Shown: one piece after another, positions 42,850 through 55,456 of the stretch | Numbering within the stretch: position 1 is the stretch's first letter | Layout of the letters: every line of letters begins with the position of its first letter | From: Chalara sp. BL73 | Taxonomy: Eukaryota > Ascomycota > Leotiomycetes > Helotiales | Reading direction: 5' to 3' | Length of the DNA stretch: 64,000 nt | Assembly: GCA_918026815.1 (NCBI GenBank) | Contig: CAKJVC010000092.1 | Span: 930,001-994,000, forward strand | The notes under the pieces: generated by a model | Told to the model about the DNA's origin: nothing | The model's database searches: none | What the model saw: only the letters and a program-made list of their open reading frames with translations | Position numbers and translations under genes: made by a program

Positions 42850-44281
42850 ATGGCTGACGAATCCCCACCAGGTTCTCCCCTCTCCATGCTCTCTTCGGAT
42901 GACTTCGAAGCAGAGGAAGAAAACGAACGCATGGTAACAATGCCTCCCGCGAAACGACAGAAGATTGAAGGTTCTCCTTCGCGCGCCACTCCTGTCTCTA
43001 TACAAGACGACGTTGTCGCAGGTTACATATCCTCTGATACTGATGGCGATGTCCCAAATACGCCGAGCAATGGCAGACCTGATGAAGACGACACGCATGA
43101 GCAGATTACAGTTTGCGCATGGGAGGACTGCGATGCTGGTGATCTAGGAGATAATGACAAGTTGGTGAACCATATAAATAATGAGCATATTGAGAATCGG
43201 ACAAAGAAATATACGTGTGAATGGGTGGATTGCCAGAGGAAGAGCCAGACTCATGCTAGTGGCTATGCATTGAAGTCCCACATGAGAAGTCACACTCGCG
43301 AGAAGCCTTTTATCTGCCTTTTACCTGGTATGTTTTGATGCTGTCCAATATTGAGTAAATTTTAACATTGTGTCTTCAGAATGTGACCGAGCCTTTACAC
43401 GATCAGATGCCCTAGCAAAACATATGCGGACGGTTCATGATACAGAACCCCTTCGGCCCTCTGATCCTATTCCCAAGACTCAAACAGCAAAGCAGCGACT
43501 AAAAATCATCAATCACAACAAATTGGCCCAGCCACCGGTAGAACATCATGCGTCCTCGAATGGCGTAACAAATGGACAAGATGCGGCTGGATGGACATCT
43601 TCTTTCCCTCCTGAGCTAGGCTTTACGGTTGAGGAAGAAGCCAGAGGTGCAAAAGAGCTGTACCGTCTTTTACGACGGCAGATATATTGGGCAGAGGAAG
43701 AAGGAACATCTCTGAAACAACAATGTGAAAGCATAGAGACATTACGGAAGCAAGAATGGATTGAGAAAGAAGTACTATTAGACAAGGTTATCGAAGGCGA
43801 AATTGCCTACAACTGTACTAGAGAACAGGTTATAGCAGGAAGCGCAGCATTGACTGCTGATGCAATCAAGAGGGCTGCATCGCCGGTTGTTCAGAGCATC
43901 GACGAAATAGTGGCAGCAGCAGCGGAGCCTCCTCCTTTAGGTAATGGAGAGGATTGGATAGAGCCGACCATGGCAAAGCATTGGGATCTCTTCCGCACCC
44001 CTTTGTTCAAAAATCTGGCACGTGGAATCTTTGAGCTAGATGATAGCATACAGCCCGATCAAGACAACACTAAGGAAGTAGCAGAAGTCGCGGCTAATAG
44101 CATCCGCGGCCGTTCTCTAGCCCTCGAGCGGTGCATAGGCATTATGAATGCAGATGGGGTCATCATGCCACAGTACCGGTATGACTATCGAACATTCACG
44201 ATGCTAAGTGGACTTGCGAGGAGAAGGGATGTAGCACTCCTTGTCGGGTCTTTGAAACAGGACCGTGAGTCGCCTGTCTAA
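42850..44281 (+). CDS. C2H2 zinc-finger protein, Iec1/YY1-like (probable INO80 complex subunit)
   Basis: Exons 42850-43327 and 43380-44281 give 459 residues. The N-terminus is acidic/Ser-rich with a basic PPAKRQK patch (32-38). Three C2H2 fingers follow: CAWEDC...HINNEH (about 89-113), CEWVDC...HMRSH (about 123-148) and CLLPEC...HMRTVH (about 156-179); the third is split by the intron. The linker HTREKPF is typical. The long helical C-terminus has a coiled-coil-like ELYRLLRRQIYWAEEEGTSL region. The finger sequence fits the YY1-like Iec1 family of INO80 chromatin remodellers, assigned from memory of family features. A generic C2H2 factor is the alternative. Confidence 0.75.
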
Positions 44282-44651
44282 ACTACTGATGGCTGTCTGC
44301 TTTGCTCATAGGATAGACCGGCGATTCTTAGGTCAAACAGCAAGTCCACGTTACGATAGCATGTAGGAATAGGCAGAACGGGTAGATTGAGTTTTAGCGT
44401 TGGATTTGTGGCGTATGGGCAACTTGTACAGTATCAGAGCAGGGCATTCTAGGTGAGGATGGGAAAAACGGCATGACTGAAAGCTACCAATTTCATAATC
44501 ATCTTAATTACATTACAAATTAGAGGTGGCCACTCGCCCCCTTGGCATTGAAACGGATATAACTTTGAAGGATACATTAGAATGCTATGCCAGTAAGATG
44601 GCTGGTGTACACTACGACGAGGTAGACTCATGATGGCACGGTTGTCATAGT
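44282..44651. other. Convergent 3' region
   Basis: 370 bp between the stop codons of the zinc-finger and MYND genes. No feature seen. Confidence 0.55.
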
Positions 44652-45254
44652 TTACAAGAACCCCTTTCCGTAAATCTGCTCTCCTAGCACTCGCAGCTTC
44701 ATCGGCATCATGTTATCTCGGTAATGCTCCCGAACATCCGACTTCTCAATGGCCTGATTAATATTACTCCAATTCTCCGCCCGAACGGCTGACTGCTCAC
44801 AGGCCCGCCGCTTCTGCGCATTCCACCAGCTCGGCAGTAGCGTCTCTCTCCTTTCCGCGAGCTTCAAGAACTCCCTAAACTCATCCATAGAATCCTCACC
44901 CATATGCACCGCGCTCGCGTCGCCACAGAACCGATACTCATCCTCCACCCGCATCCGGAAACAATCAATCAAGTAATTGTACACCTCCTGCTCAGCCAGT
45001 TTGTGCAACCAATCGCCGTCGGCCAGACCAGTAAGCTGCTGGGCAGCGTAAAAACCAGGGTTGTGAGGACTAGATGTTGGGTCGGAAGCCCCTTCAGGAC
45101 GGCAGGTGCGCTTGTGAGTTTTCCAGTCTGCTTTCTGGCATTCTTGGCTGCAATATGAGGTTGCTCGACATCTTCCACATTTCTTCAACGCGCTGGCAAG
45201 TTCATGTTGAGACTTGTGACAGGTAGCACAGCTTTCTCCGGCTGTACCTTCCAT
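44652..45254 (-). CDS. MYND-type zinc-finger protein
   Basis: 200 residues, single exon. Starts MEGTAGESC and has a complete MYND finger at about residues 9-50: CATC, then CGRCRATSYCSQECQKADW, then HKRTC, the C6HC pattern. The remaining 150 residues are helical, with tryptophans and charged motifs (DGDWLHKLAEQEVYNYLIDC, RRETLLPSWWNAQKR). MYND fingers mediate protein-protein contacts; the partner is unknown. The open frame extends upstream to 45395 through a GTG, but the only ATG before the finger is at 45254. An extra upstream exon cannot be excluded. Confidence 0.85.
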   Translation of the reverse strand: MEGTAGESCATCHKSQHELASALKKCGRCRATSYCSQECQKADWKTHKRTCRPEGASDPTSSPHNPGFYAAQQLTGLADGDWLHKLAEQEVYNYLIDCFRMRVEDEYRFCGDASAVHMGEDSMDEFREFLKLAERRETLLPSWWNAQKRRACEQSAVRAENWSNINQAIEKSDVREHYRDNMMPMKLRVLGEQIYGKGFL

Positions 45255-46007
45255 TTTGATGGCTAAGGTTCCGTAAACAGAGATGATATTTGATGACGGT
45301 GTGGAAGTAGATTTTACAGCTTTTGTACCCAAATTTTGGAAACTGGGAGAACAAAGCAACTCCTTCGTGACACGCAAAGCAGAAAGAACCTTCACATTGC
45401 CCTACCTGGAGATCGGTGAGGGCTGGAGGGAAGCCACATGAGGCTGTTTGTCCTCATAAATGTGGCGCAAACAAGCACATGATGCTAAGACGAATGAATC
45501 GATCCATCCCGGAGATAGTCCACATATAGATGCTCGATGTGCTTGATTTTGCAGTCAGTACTTAGTAAGGATGTGATTTAAATGTTCATAAAATAGTCAA
45601 CTGCACCTTACATATCTCACGTATCCCTACCTAATCAACGGATATTTCAGCAGGAGGCGCATTGGAATAAGGTAATTGGCGCATATGGAAGGTTGAAGTG
45701 CTTTAGTTGAATATGAGACTTTGGCAAATCATCAAAGTAAACGGCATCACCAAGACGACCTCACTCTCCTCCTAGAGACGCAACCTATACCTACCACCCG
45801 AAACGCCCACAATGCAGAATGTAGTTGATAACAAACGCAATGCCTGCAAACTTTTGTTGCTGTTGAATCCCCCATGTTGTCGATGTTTTGTTTCCTGCGC
45901 CACCATATGCAATGCTCCAGACATAATTGTCTTCCTTGCCCAATCTCTTTACAATGATTACCCCATCATTATCCTCACCTACTCGCCTCCCTTCCTCCCC
46001 ATCACCC
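45255..46007. other. Intergenic region
   Basis: 750 bp without a supported gene. The right end is the 3' region of OPI3. Short frames at 45791-46072 on both strands look like chance. Confidence 0.55.
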
Positions 46008-46787
46008 CTACAACTCCTTCTTTCCGTCCCTCTTCGCACTTTCTGCTCTTTTCTGATAGATGCCCGCCGTAAATGGATCCTCGAATCTCAATGCAATAAG
46101 ATAGACAATCAGGACCTCAACCGTCAACAACACACCAGCCGGCTTCCCAAACAAGATTGCCGTTCCTAGAAAGCTCATCGTGCTTCCATAATACATTGGC
46201 GCACTACAGACATTAAACGGAAATCCCGTAACCATCGTATCCATCAAAATGCCAAAATAATCGCCCAGATAAGTCCCTGTAATACCCAGTGCCCACATTG
46301 AAGACAAGACAAGAACATTACCGGTAACTAGAAGAGCATAGGCCAAGTATTGGAAGGTGGGTTCGAGAAACGGCGCGTAGGTGGGCTGAGCGCGGAGGGC
46401 GCGTTCGTAGAGGGCATCGCGGAAGATGCCAAGAGAGAATATTGCTACTGCCAGGCCATAGCAGCCATATAGGGAGTTTCCATTTGCGAGCTTGGTGAGG
46501 ACTTTATTGTGGTATTCTAGGATGGTGTTGGCTTGGGGTGTGTGAGCGGGGTTGGGGAGAATTGCTACCTTGACGTGCGATGGTACTGTAGAAGGTTAGT
46601 CTGGGAAGCGGGAATATGCAAGGGAGATCTTACTTCCAGAAGATTGGATTAAAAGCAATTGATGCGGCGGCAACTAGTTGATATATGTTAATTCCTGTGT
46701 TCAATTTCAATAGTTGTGGACATTACCAGCAAGGCTTTTCTGGTCAAAGTCTATGAGACCCTTGCTGTAATCTATTAAGCTAGCCAT
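46008..46787 (-). CDS. OPI3: Phosphatidyl-N-methylethanolamine N-methyltransferase
   Basis: ER membrane enzyme that makes the last methylations to phosphatidylcholine with S-adenosylmethionine. Exons 46787-46727, 46673-46634, 46585-46569 and 46516-46008 give 208 residues, close to yeast Opi3 (206). Exon 3 is only 17 nt and encodes most of TIARQE. Family hallmarks: SIAFNPIFWNTIARQEYHNK across three junctions, GCYGLAVAIFSLGIFRD, VLVLSSMWALGITGTYLGDY, then FPFNVCSAPMYYGSTMSFLG (binding motif) and FEDPFTAGIY. An alternative acceptor at 46695 would give a 32-nt first intron and seven more residues (INIYQLV); I prefer the 53-nt intron. Confident function, moderate certainty at the first junction. 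Confidence 0.93.
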
Positions 46788-47204
46788 TTTATTCGGAGTC
46801 TATATCTCTAAACTGAAATTTGTTATCGTGGGAGTTAAGCAGCTAATAATCTGACAATGTATTGCTGGTACAAGATGGACATTTCAACAATTTCTGCATG
46901 ACGTCCATCCTCGCTTGAAAGCGGGGCAAAATCAGGGGCTTGTGACAGACGTTGAGCAACGGATACAGTTGTACTTGTGGAAGCATAGTATACTGAAGCA
47001 TACTGACTAAAGTTTGTGTTTGGGGGTAAGAGTTAAGCATGGTTGCTACGTTTTACATAAATTTGTCAGACCCGTAGTGAAGCAAATGTGTCAAGAAAAT
47101 GTGACACATTCATTGTAGTGGTATCTTTTGCTCGTAAAAACTCCCCCAGGCCCTAGATCCTTATACCGTTACGCCGTGTTCCCGCAGGCGCTAAGATTGG
47201 TCAA
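46788..47204. other. Intergenic region
   Basis: 417 bp: promoter of OPI3 and 3' end of the Rxt2 gene. No feature seen. Confidence 0.55.
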
Positions 47205-48863
47205 TCACTGTCTTCGTGCTCTCGTCTTCTTGGCTACAGTTTGAGGGTCTTCCTCCTCCTCATTCTCTCCCTTTTTAAGATCCTCATCCAAGCCCCATTC
47301 CTCTTTGTCGTACCAGTCTTCACCATCAGACATGTCGCGATTCACGCCCACATGCGCTTCTGCTTTGGCCCATTTCATGACCGTTTTCCGGTATCTTTCG
47401 GCTCTTAGAAGTCCTTCATATAGCCTCTCTGCACCTCTGCAGACTTCTTCCTGCTTTTGAATATATAGCTGTAGTATTCGTCTTACATCCTCCACTTCTT
47501 GCTGTGGAAGACCTAGATCTCGATCTGGGTGAGAGCTTGCCGGTGCTAAGAAGTATGGGTGTACAAATGATTCCATGCTGGAGTCTGGGGTTGCAGACCG
47601 CGTCCGGCTTGTTGCGGTATCCGTTGCAGCTTGTGCTTGCGCTCGTGTGCGCATGCGATGAGGAGCAGGTGCATCGCCCTGATCTCCTTCCTCAACATCG
47701 CCAGCGTTCACACTATCCATAACATCTTTATTTACATTATTTCCGGGCTCAACCACGCCAGGCGATGCGGTGTCCACGTCCATGGGCTCATTCCCATCAA
47801 CTTTCGAAATTCCGTTTGGTATTTCTTCTGAAATACTATGGTTTTGCTCTCCTGTGGCGTCTATTGATGACCTCTCGGCATTCATTGTCTCTGAGTTCTT
47901 CTCTGCTGGAGCTCCAGCAGGTTCACTCATGGCCATTTCAACCTCCGCATTTGTCGCCCTGGATATTTTGTCAATAGTCTGAGCCGGATCCGCTACTAGT
48001 AACTGGCCAGGGTCTTCTGATATCAGCGTGCCAACTGAAGCATGATCCCCGTCATCCTTAACCGTGATTTTGCTAAGCACATTATCCCTCTTTTCCTTTT
48101 CGTCTTCGAAATGCAAAAAATCATCGCCTGCTTCAACAGTCTCGCAGGGTATCCATGTATCATCACCGCTCAGCTTTGTCAACAAGTGCTTAATCTTCCA
48201 TAAGGACGCTTTCTCCTTGTGTACCATTTCCCCAGCTTGTTTGGTAAGTTCGGTGAGTGTCTTTGACAGGAAAGGTTTCGATAATGTAGGGTGGTTAGGT
48301 AAATCAGCCGCGGAAGTCAAAGGCGCAAGGAGATCTGGAGGGTTGCTGTTAGCTATCTATTGCTATCTGCCTTAGTTTGGGTGTGGGATTCCTCACATTC
48401 AATCTTCACATCCGCGTACGGGTCGAACTCCGCTGCTGCCGCTACCGCATCCTGCGCTGTCTCATCATCATCGTCGCTATCGACTTCATAGCCGTCTTCG
48501 TCGACTACTGGCGGGTTTCGACTTATGATCTCGCGCTCATAGCCAGCATGCTTGATTTTCTATGAATTATTAGTTTCTTACTGTCGCTTTGATGTTAATT
48601 AATAACGATCGCATACTCGTTTATATGTCGGGGGACCTGTAGGAGGAGCAAGTTGACCCTGGCGAACATATCTTGCTTTTCTTTTCAACTTGTTCCCTCG
48701 GTTGGTAAGATGTTCGATTGAGCTGTCTGAGTCCGAGTCTGGTGGTCGGAAGCAATTAGATGATGCCCACAAGCTACGGTATGAATGACCTACCATATTC
48801 CCGTCTTTTGACGGCTCTTTTTATGCCAGCAATTGTCTCTGCGAAAATGACTGCTTGCGACAT
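47205..48863 (-). CDS. RXT2: Rxt2-like subunit of the Rpd3L histone deacetylase complex
   Basis: Exons 48863-48794, 48738-48617, 48559-48397 and 48334-47205 give 494 residues. The N-terminal Rxt2 domain reads through three junctions: SSIEHLTNRGNKLKRKARYV, then QGQLAPPTGPPTYKRKIKHA, then GYEREIISRNPPVVDEDGYE followed by VDSDDDD, then LLAPLTSAADLPNHPTLSKP followed by FLSKTLTEL. The C-terminal half is acidic and low-complexity, then a helical EVEDVRRILQLYIQKQEEV region and a charged tail. Introns are 55, 57 and 62 nt. Function in transcriptional repression is taken from the yeast family. It is divergent from TRAPPC11. Confidence 0.88.
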
Positions 48864-49537
48864 TGTAGCAGCTTTAGTTTGTAATCTGTGGAATTATCTT
48901 CTATTGCCAGAACATTCCACGCGCGGGAGCGCATAGAGCTTCTACAGATGCAGACAATGCTAATATATCCGTGACAATCGATTTCGCAGAAATCTCCTCT
49001 TAAGAGTGGCTAGGTTGATGGCAAGTGTACCCTGAATGGGCTGCTGGCCTTGCCGAGTTCAATTGTAAAACTAGGATCTATCGTCCAGAAAAATGGTCGA
49101 GGCAAATGCTGCCGCAGTCTTTGGCAGATTGTATCGAGTCGAACAAACCGCAATGTCGTTCTCTCTTAGTATGTTGCGAGGTGAGAAGCAAATCGTGCGA
49201 ATATAGCAAGGCTGCGTCAAATGCATGGGGATAGATCCGCGTAGTGTGGCAGGGCTCCGAGGCTTGGCAGCCTTCGCCTGAACATTATTTATACCACCAC
49301 TGAAAGTGTTTAAGTCGATTTTGCTTTATGGTTTTATAATTCTTAATACCTCAAAAGCGTTAAGGATACCTTCTGCGGGACTAGAAAATCTGCTAATTGA
49401 GCCAGGCTGTGTTATATCATGGAGGGTTTCCATCCTTGAATAGCTACAGCTCCTTGCCCAAGAATAAGAGCAGCTTTCGCCATCAAGCTATTGCAGAGCT
49501 GGAACGATCTTGCATATGGAGTCAGAGTCGCGAAGCA
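48864..49537. other. Divergent promoter region, RXT2 / TRAPPC11
   Basis: 674 bp between divergent genes. The open frame of TRAPPC11 extends upstream to 49397, but its ATG start is taken at 49538. No other gene seen. Confidence 0.55.
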
Positions 49538-52500
49538 ATGGACGGATATGCGCCAGCCTATGTGGCACATAATGTGCCGTTTCTAGTAGTGTCAGGTTTG
49601 GGCAATAGTTCAAAGCAAAGCATCGACACAGAAATGCCAGGTTTTCGTATCACGTCTGATGTGCCACTAATTGAGGATGAAGACTCCCAAGTTTTGTTGA
49701 GGCATTTTGAGGATAGAGATGCCGAAGGACTCGCATGGAATGGTAGGGAGCACAGTGGGAGGAATAAGTTCAAGATAAAGGCTGTTGGCAGAGTATTTGA
49801 ACCAGTTCGAGCCAACATTTTCGACTTGCTGAAATATGCTAGGATTATATTCTTCCCCCTCGCAGTGCCCAGCTTCATGCGCCATCTGCCAGACAGCCTG
49901 AGTCTCGAGACATTAGTCCCATGCCACGGCCTGTTGCCCATTCGCCTTTATCACCTTTGAGTCCAGACTCTCCATTGTTCCCGGATGGCCTTGTTGATGC
50001 TAAGTGGATTGAGAAACATCAGGACTCAGTACCGAGTGCTTATGTCTCTTTCTATAAATTTACGTCTGATCCTAAGCTATCAACTTTGCAAGACAACCAG
50101 TTAAAAACAGATGTTACAAATATCAAAAGCGTGTTAAGTAGATCTGGCTACAAAACTCGACTTATAGTTGCCTTACTAAGCGAAGGATCTATAATCAAAT
50201 CTCCTGATGTCGAAGAACGTCTAGCCAATATTCGAAAAGTCACTGGCCTAGATTCTAAGACTTCTTTATTTTTTCTGCCTCCACGAAGCTCACCGGTTGA
50301 ACTAGAAGCATTTGTCGAAACGATAATATCGACTGTATATCCCCTCTCCATAGAATATTATCGAGATTTGAGCAAGCATGCGAGACGGAAACGGAACAGA
50401 GGAGTTATTCCACCACCCTCCTCTCCTCCAACAGCCGGAACCTCCCAAACCTTGTCAGGACAAGGCTGGAATGTCAGATACGACTTCAAGCTCGGGATCT
50501 TTGCTGAATTCCGGCAGGAGATGGATGCCGCTGTTCGTTCCTATGAAAGTGGCTATGAAGGATTGTTGACCGACGTGATAGATGCTATCGCTTCCTGGAG
50601 TCCTCGTTGGAACGAAGCTCGTCTTCTGGCCGATGTCTTTGCCTTTAGAATTCTCCGCTGCCTACTTTGGAATGGAAACTCCACGGGAGCTGTTCGTCGT
50701 TGGCAATCACACCGCGATAGGCTAAAAGATTTTGTCGACCGAAGAGGAAAAGGCTCTTTGACGTATGGCTGGGCGGCCTGGGAGGCTCGTTGGGCTACTG
50801 TGATGGCAGAAATTATTCAAAAGTCAGCGTTAATCGACTTCAGTCAGCAGGATATCATGCCGCTGTACCTTCATCCAGAAAAGAGCATAGCCATTGGAGA
50901 GCGATTAGAGCCTTGGGAATACATGCATCATGCTGGATACTGGTACCGACTGGCATCACAACACCTTGTCCGTCGTCGTGCCCTCGCCCTTGCAATTCCG
51001 CAAGAGGATAGATCACGACCTGTAGATCCTCAAACTCGCAGCCAAGGTAAAGGGCAACTATACGACACATATCTCTGCGCTGAGCCTTATGACGAGTACC
51101 CTTTGCCCGGTCATCGAGGAGTAGACCATGCGCTCCTTATTATTAACTCATTAGCAAGCGCAATTCCGGAATTCAAGAAGAGAAAGCAAACCCGCATGGC
51201 TCAGGAACTCTCTATTTTATCAGCGACCGAAAGCATGAGACGAGAAGATTGGGATACTGCTTTGCGAATACTTCGACCTCTCTGGCACACAATGACGTTT
51301 AGGAAAGAAGGTTGGTGGAATGCGGTTGAAGAAATCGGATGGGCACTCCGGAACACTGCTGCCCATGCCGGAGATGGCACGACTGTCGTTGCCGTGGACT
51401 GGGAGCTGATGAATAGAAGTTCGTCCTTAGCAAGTAGTCCCCGAGATATGGTATGCTGATATTCACAGATTTCGTGTATCGCTCAAAATGGCATTATGAC
51501 ATCACAAAATCTTTGGAAGGCATCCAGACTATTCAAACTAAGCCTGCCGTTGTCCTTCAGCACCAGGATGTGCATTCATTCCTTACTGCTACGTACAACT
51601 TTGAGCATACCGAAGGGAAAGTAGGAGAGCTGTGCTCCTCTCAATTGGCAATTACTTCAACTGCTTTTCCAGCCTCAGTTCCAGTAGTGATGTCTGAAGT
51701 CAAGGTTGAATTCCAAGGAAGCTGGAAGCCGATTCTGATCAAGCACAAGACCGAGGACTCTAGCGCTCATGATGGTGTAAAGTTCTCCCATCACAATGTT
51801 TCTCTGGTTGAGGCACCATCTGAAACTGGCAAGCCTACTCTTACCGGTGACGCAGACCTTACATTTCATCCCGGGGAGACGAGAGTTCTCGAGTTTAGCA
51901 GTTTGCCCAGAGAAGCGGGCGAAGCAAGTGCAATTTCTGCCACCTTCTCAATAGCTAACGATCTTTTCGATCTTGACTTTGTGCAGACGTTCGCAGAGCC
52001 AGCAAGGCCAGATGTCTGGTGGGGTGGGAAGACTATGAAGAAGAGGCTCTTGGGTGCTGGTGGTTCATCCATCACAATTCTTCCCAAGCCGCCGAAGATG
52101 GAAGTTCGATTTGTTGGGCTCCAAGAACAATATTATACAAACGAGACAGTCGAGCTTCAGCTTGAGATCATCAACGGCGAGGAAGTGGACTCGATTGCGA
52201 ATTTAGAAGTGTGGCTTCTTGGTGACAACGTACCAAATGTCACCCTGAAGTTAGCCTCAGAAGTTAGTGAAAACGATGTAGACAGCGACGTCAACGCACA
52301 GACTGGATTCGCCATTGGTAAAATCGCCAGCACTGCATCTTCAATTGTTCAAATACTTATTCCGCCACTCAGTGTGCCAGCTGTCTACGATTTGACAACG
52401 AAAGTTTCATATCGACTAGTCTCTGACCTTGAAACTCCTGTCTATAAATCAGGGTCTATGCAGCTAACCGTCATAAATCCTTTCGAAGCCAATTACGACT

Positions 52501-53297
52501 TCTCTCCACGAATTCATCCAGATCCATGGCCTAGCTATTTTAGTTATGACGAGGTCGATGAAGTTGAAGCTGACACAGAAATACCCAAACTTCATGGGCT
52601 TGCGCAGAAATGGCGCTTAATGAGCAGATACTTCTCGTTCGCAACAGAGGACCTGATCGTTGAGGATCTTGATGTTGATGTCATCGAAACGCAAGGGGCC
52701 ATTCACTGTTACTCCAAGAAAGCTACAGTTATACCAGACGGTGGCGTTCGCGTCAGTCCCAAGAGCTTAGACGAGGCTGAGTTCGACATATATACCCAGA
52801 AGTTGTCACTGGACGACCGAGGAACCGCAACGCTAGATGTAGTTCTCTCAGTAAAATGGCGCCGAGACATTGAAGGTGCAACGATAAATACGACAATGCT
52901 TGCTGTGCCACGACTTCTAGTATCGAGTAGTGAACCAAGGGTACTCGCCGCAGTATCTTACTCGGCTACGATTCTGTCGATGGTGCATTTCGATATCACC
53001 ATTGAGAATCCGTCGAATCACTTTCTGACATTTGGATTGACCATGGAGCCAAGTGACAAATTCGCGTTCTCTGGTGTGAAAGCGTCAACTTTGCAATTGA
53101 CCCCGCTATCCCGGCGTACAATCACATTCCAGCTACTGCCATTCAGTCGTGGGGATTGGATAGGACCCATTCGATGTGTGATACGAGACCGCTATTTCCA
53201 GAAGATTCTAAAAATTGCGCCAACTGAGGGACTGAAGTTAGACAAGGAAGGACTGCTAGTATGGGTTCCTCCAGAAGAGGTAGAAGACTCCTCTTGA
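49538..53297 (+). CDS. TRAPPC11: TRAPP complex subunit 11 homologue
   Basis: Vesicle-tethering complex subunit acting between ER and Golgi. Exons 49538-49792, 49873-51418 and 51469-53297 give 1209 residues, the expected size. MDGYAPAYVAHNVPFLVVSG is the typical fungal start. The Foie-gras region lies at about residues 300-560 (SYESGYEGLLTDVIDAIASW, then RWNEARLLADVFAFRILRCL, then EPWEYMHHAGYWYRLA). The Gryzun-type beta-sandwich region follows in exon 3. Intron 1 joins KAVGR to LHAPSARQPES in frame. Intron 2 (50 nt, donor GTTCGT) restores ELMNRNFVYRSKWHYDITKS; the better-looking donor GTATGC at 51451 would leave an 18-nt intron and is rejected. It is convergent with the hydrolase, with 83 bp between stop codons. 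Confidence 0.92.
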
Positions 53298-53380
53298 TAG
53301 ATTTCAGAGATTCGATGTTTATGTACAATGATGATACGATAAATAGACATTATCATCCAGGAAGTGATACCATCAGCCTC

Positions 53381-54880
53381 TCAAAGTTTTCCCTTTGGAG
53401 GTCTTTCTACTTTACCTATTCTCCGTTTCCACTCGTCACTCAATGTCGCCTTCTCCACAAAGCTCTGCTTCGTCCACTCCTCATAGGCCCTACGCTCCTT
53501 CTCCCACCTCTTCGTCTCAGCCTGTAACCATTCTGCAGCCGCCTCTGCACATTGATCCGCCGCCTCCATCGCAACAAGGTGTCCGATTCCTTTCAGCACC
53601 CTCTTCTTCACCCTCCCCTTTTTCGCACCGCCGCTTCCACCCGTCTTAGCGCCCGTAGTCTCCATTTTCGCCTCAACGTACTCGGGGCTAGACATCGGAC
53701 TAATTCCACCAAAGACATACAGCACACTTGGACGGAGCTCACCAAGTCGGACGTAGGTATTGGGTGGCTCCGGTCGGTAGAAAGGGTAGCTGATCTGCGA
53801 GTCAGGGGCCATATCTGGTATCAATTCCTGCTTGATAACCTCTGAGCCATCAGCACTAAAAGCATCCCAGCTAGGGCGCAAAAAAGTAAAACACTCCTGT
53901 GCCTTCGAAGTCGTCAAAGTCACACCTTTTTCCTTCTCGAAAATCGCAGTAGGAGTATCCCGAAGCCCAAATCTCACCCACCGTTGCAAGACACGCTTGT
54001 CCCAGGTCTGGTAAAAAGGAGAATTTAGAAAAGAAGCTTCGGCTTCAGCGCGAGATGGCCAGAAGTCCCGCCGCCAGGTTGAGAGCTGCGTAGGGTTAGG
54101 ACCAGAAGGGGCAGAAGCGTGCTGTGAAATAACAGGGTCGAGGAGGACGAGGGTGTTAAGGAGTCGTGGGTGGATGAGGGACAGGTTTACGAGGACATTA
54201 GCGCCAAGGGAGTGCCCGATGCCGATGATGGGTCGAGGCATCTCAGAGCGGAAAGCGTTGACCAGATGGAGTAGATCACGGGCGTGGTCATTCCAAGATG
54301 CTTTGGATTGTTAGTTTCGTGAGATATGTGTTCAACATAGAGCAATTTATGGCCATTGATAAATGTTTGAAGTCGGACTTTAGTCAAGGAAATTGAAGCC
54401 TTATTCTTGAATAAAGCATATACTTGAGGATTGATAAAACCACAAGAATCACGGAACTAAGATGAGAAGAGAGAGACATACGATCGTTCCCTACAAGCTG
54501 CTCGTTCAAAACACCACTGGCGCCCTGCCAAGCTATATCTGCAGCCCAGATACTGCGAATTCTGAAGCCATTGCTCTTGGATCGTGCATAGAGGTCTTCC
54601 CAGAAAGGCTCATATAATTCCTGACAAAAAAGTTAGCGACCACTACTTTTTCAAATGACGAAATGCGCAAGATCAAATTGCGTACTTTTGGAAACCCATT
54701 AGCGTGAGTCCCAATAATGGTGATATCTCCTGGTTGAGGATGCGGATTGTCAAGAGGGATATACTGTTTGATCGCCAACTTCAGGGCATCTTCTTGCGAA
54801 TGAGCCGTAGCGCGTTCATACTCTCTAATATGTTGACATTCTAAGGTGTGCTCTTTTATCTCAAATACCGAAGACGACAT
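53381..54880 (-). CDS. Alpha/beta hydrolase, fungal AKT2/Lpx1-like
   Basis: Exons 54880-54686, 54620-54482 and 54300-53381 give 417 residues; introns are 65 and 181 nt. The oxyanion region IIGTHANGFPK ends exon 1, the nucleophile elbow GIGHSLGANV opens exon 3, and a late His is in LKGIGHLVAMEAADQ; together with an acidic residue these form a hydrolase triad. The sequence GNDPSWNDHARDLLHLVNAF across junction 2 is typical. Related proteins include peroxisomal lipase Lpx1 and proteins annotated as toxin-biosynthesis hydrolases, but a family name alone does not show such a role and no biosynthetic cluster is near. The C-terminus GKL is at most a weak peroxisomal signal. A Lys-rich insert (KKGRVKKRVLKG) precedes the His. 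Confidence 0.82.
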
Positions 54881-55456
54881 GGCTGATTGCGGATACAAAG
54901 CTCGAGAAATCTCTAGTGCGGAAATCAATGAAACACAATTTGTACTCTATCGTATAAGCAAATAAATATAGAAAACAGCTATCGCTCCGAAGTTTGGGCT
55001 CTGAGGAGAGGTTAAACTAAAACGGAACGGCAGCAGGAACGGCAGCAGGCACGGCTATTATGGGAAGTGCCGAGGCAGAACTAAAGATCATTTATGGTGG
55101 CACGTTGATGAGTAATAAATGCTTTCAGGTAAATAGTTATCATCTGGCTCGTAAGGTCAAAGTATACAGGTGTCAGAAGTCAATTAGACTATGATTAAAG
55201 AAACTACTCCAGACATGTTTGTCATTGGCGAATAGAAGAACAAAGTGTGATTGGTCACGTGAGGGGTTATATTATCATGCACTTTAATTCTGGTCACGAG
55301 ATCTTTAGCGCGAAACACGCGCCACAAGCCGGAGGGCCTGAATGAACGCGGAACGCGTCGACAGTCATGGTGGCCCAGAAGTCAAGATAGAGGAATACCA
55401 CTTCCCGCCAACCCAACGAGCCCACCTATTAAGCTTCTAGAGGTTTACATGTCAAG
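54881..55456. other. Divergent promoter region, hydrolase / BRCT protein
   Basis: 576 bp. A GGAACGGCAGCA / GGCACGG direct repeat lies at about 55024-55054. No gene is visible. Presumed shared promoter. Confidence 0.5.

Noticed and set aside
51451..51468. 18-nt intron in TRAPPC11 suggested by a GTATGC donor
   Set aside because: Too short to splice; the GTTCGT donor at 51419 gives a 50-nt intron and the expected protein sequence.
53381..54880. A toxin-biosynthesis cluster around the alpha/beta hydrolase
   Set aside because: Neighbours are TRAPPC11 and a DNA-repair protein; there are no synthases, transporters or pathway regulators nearby.
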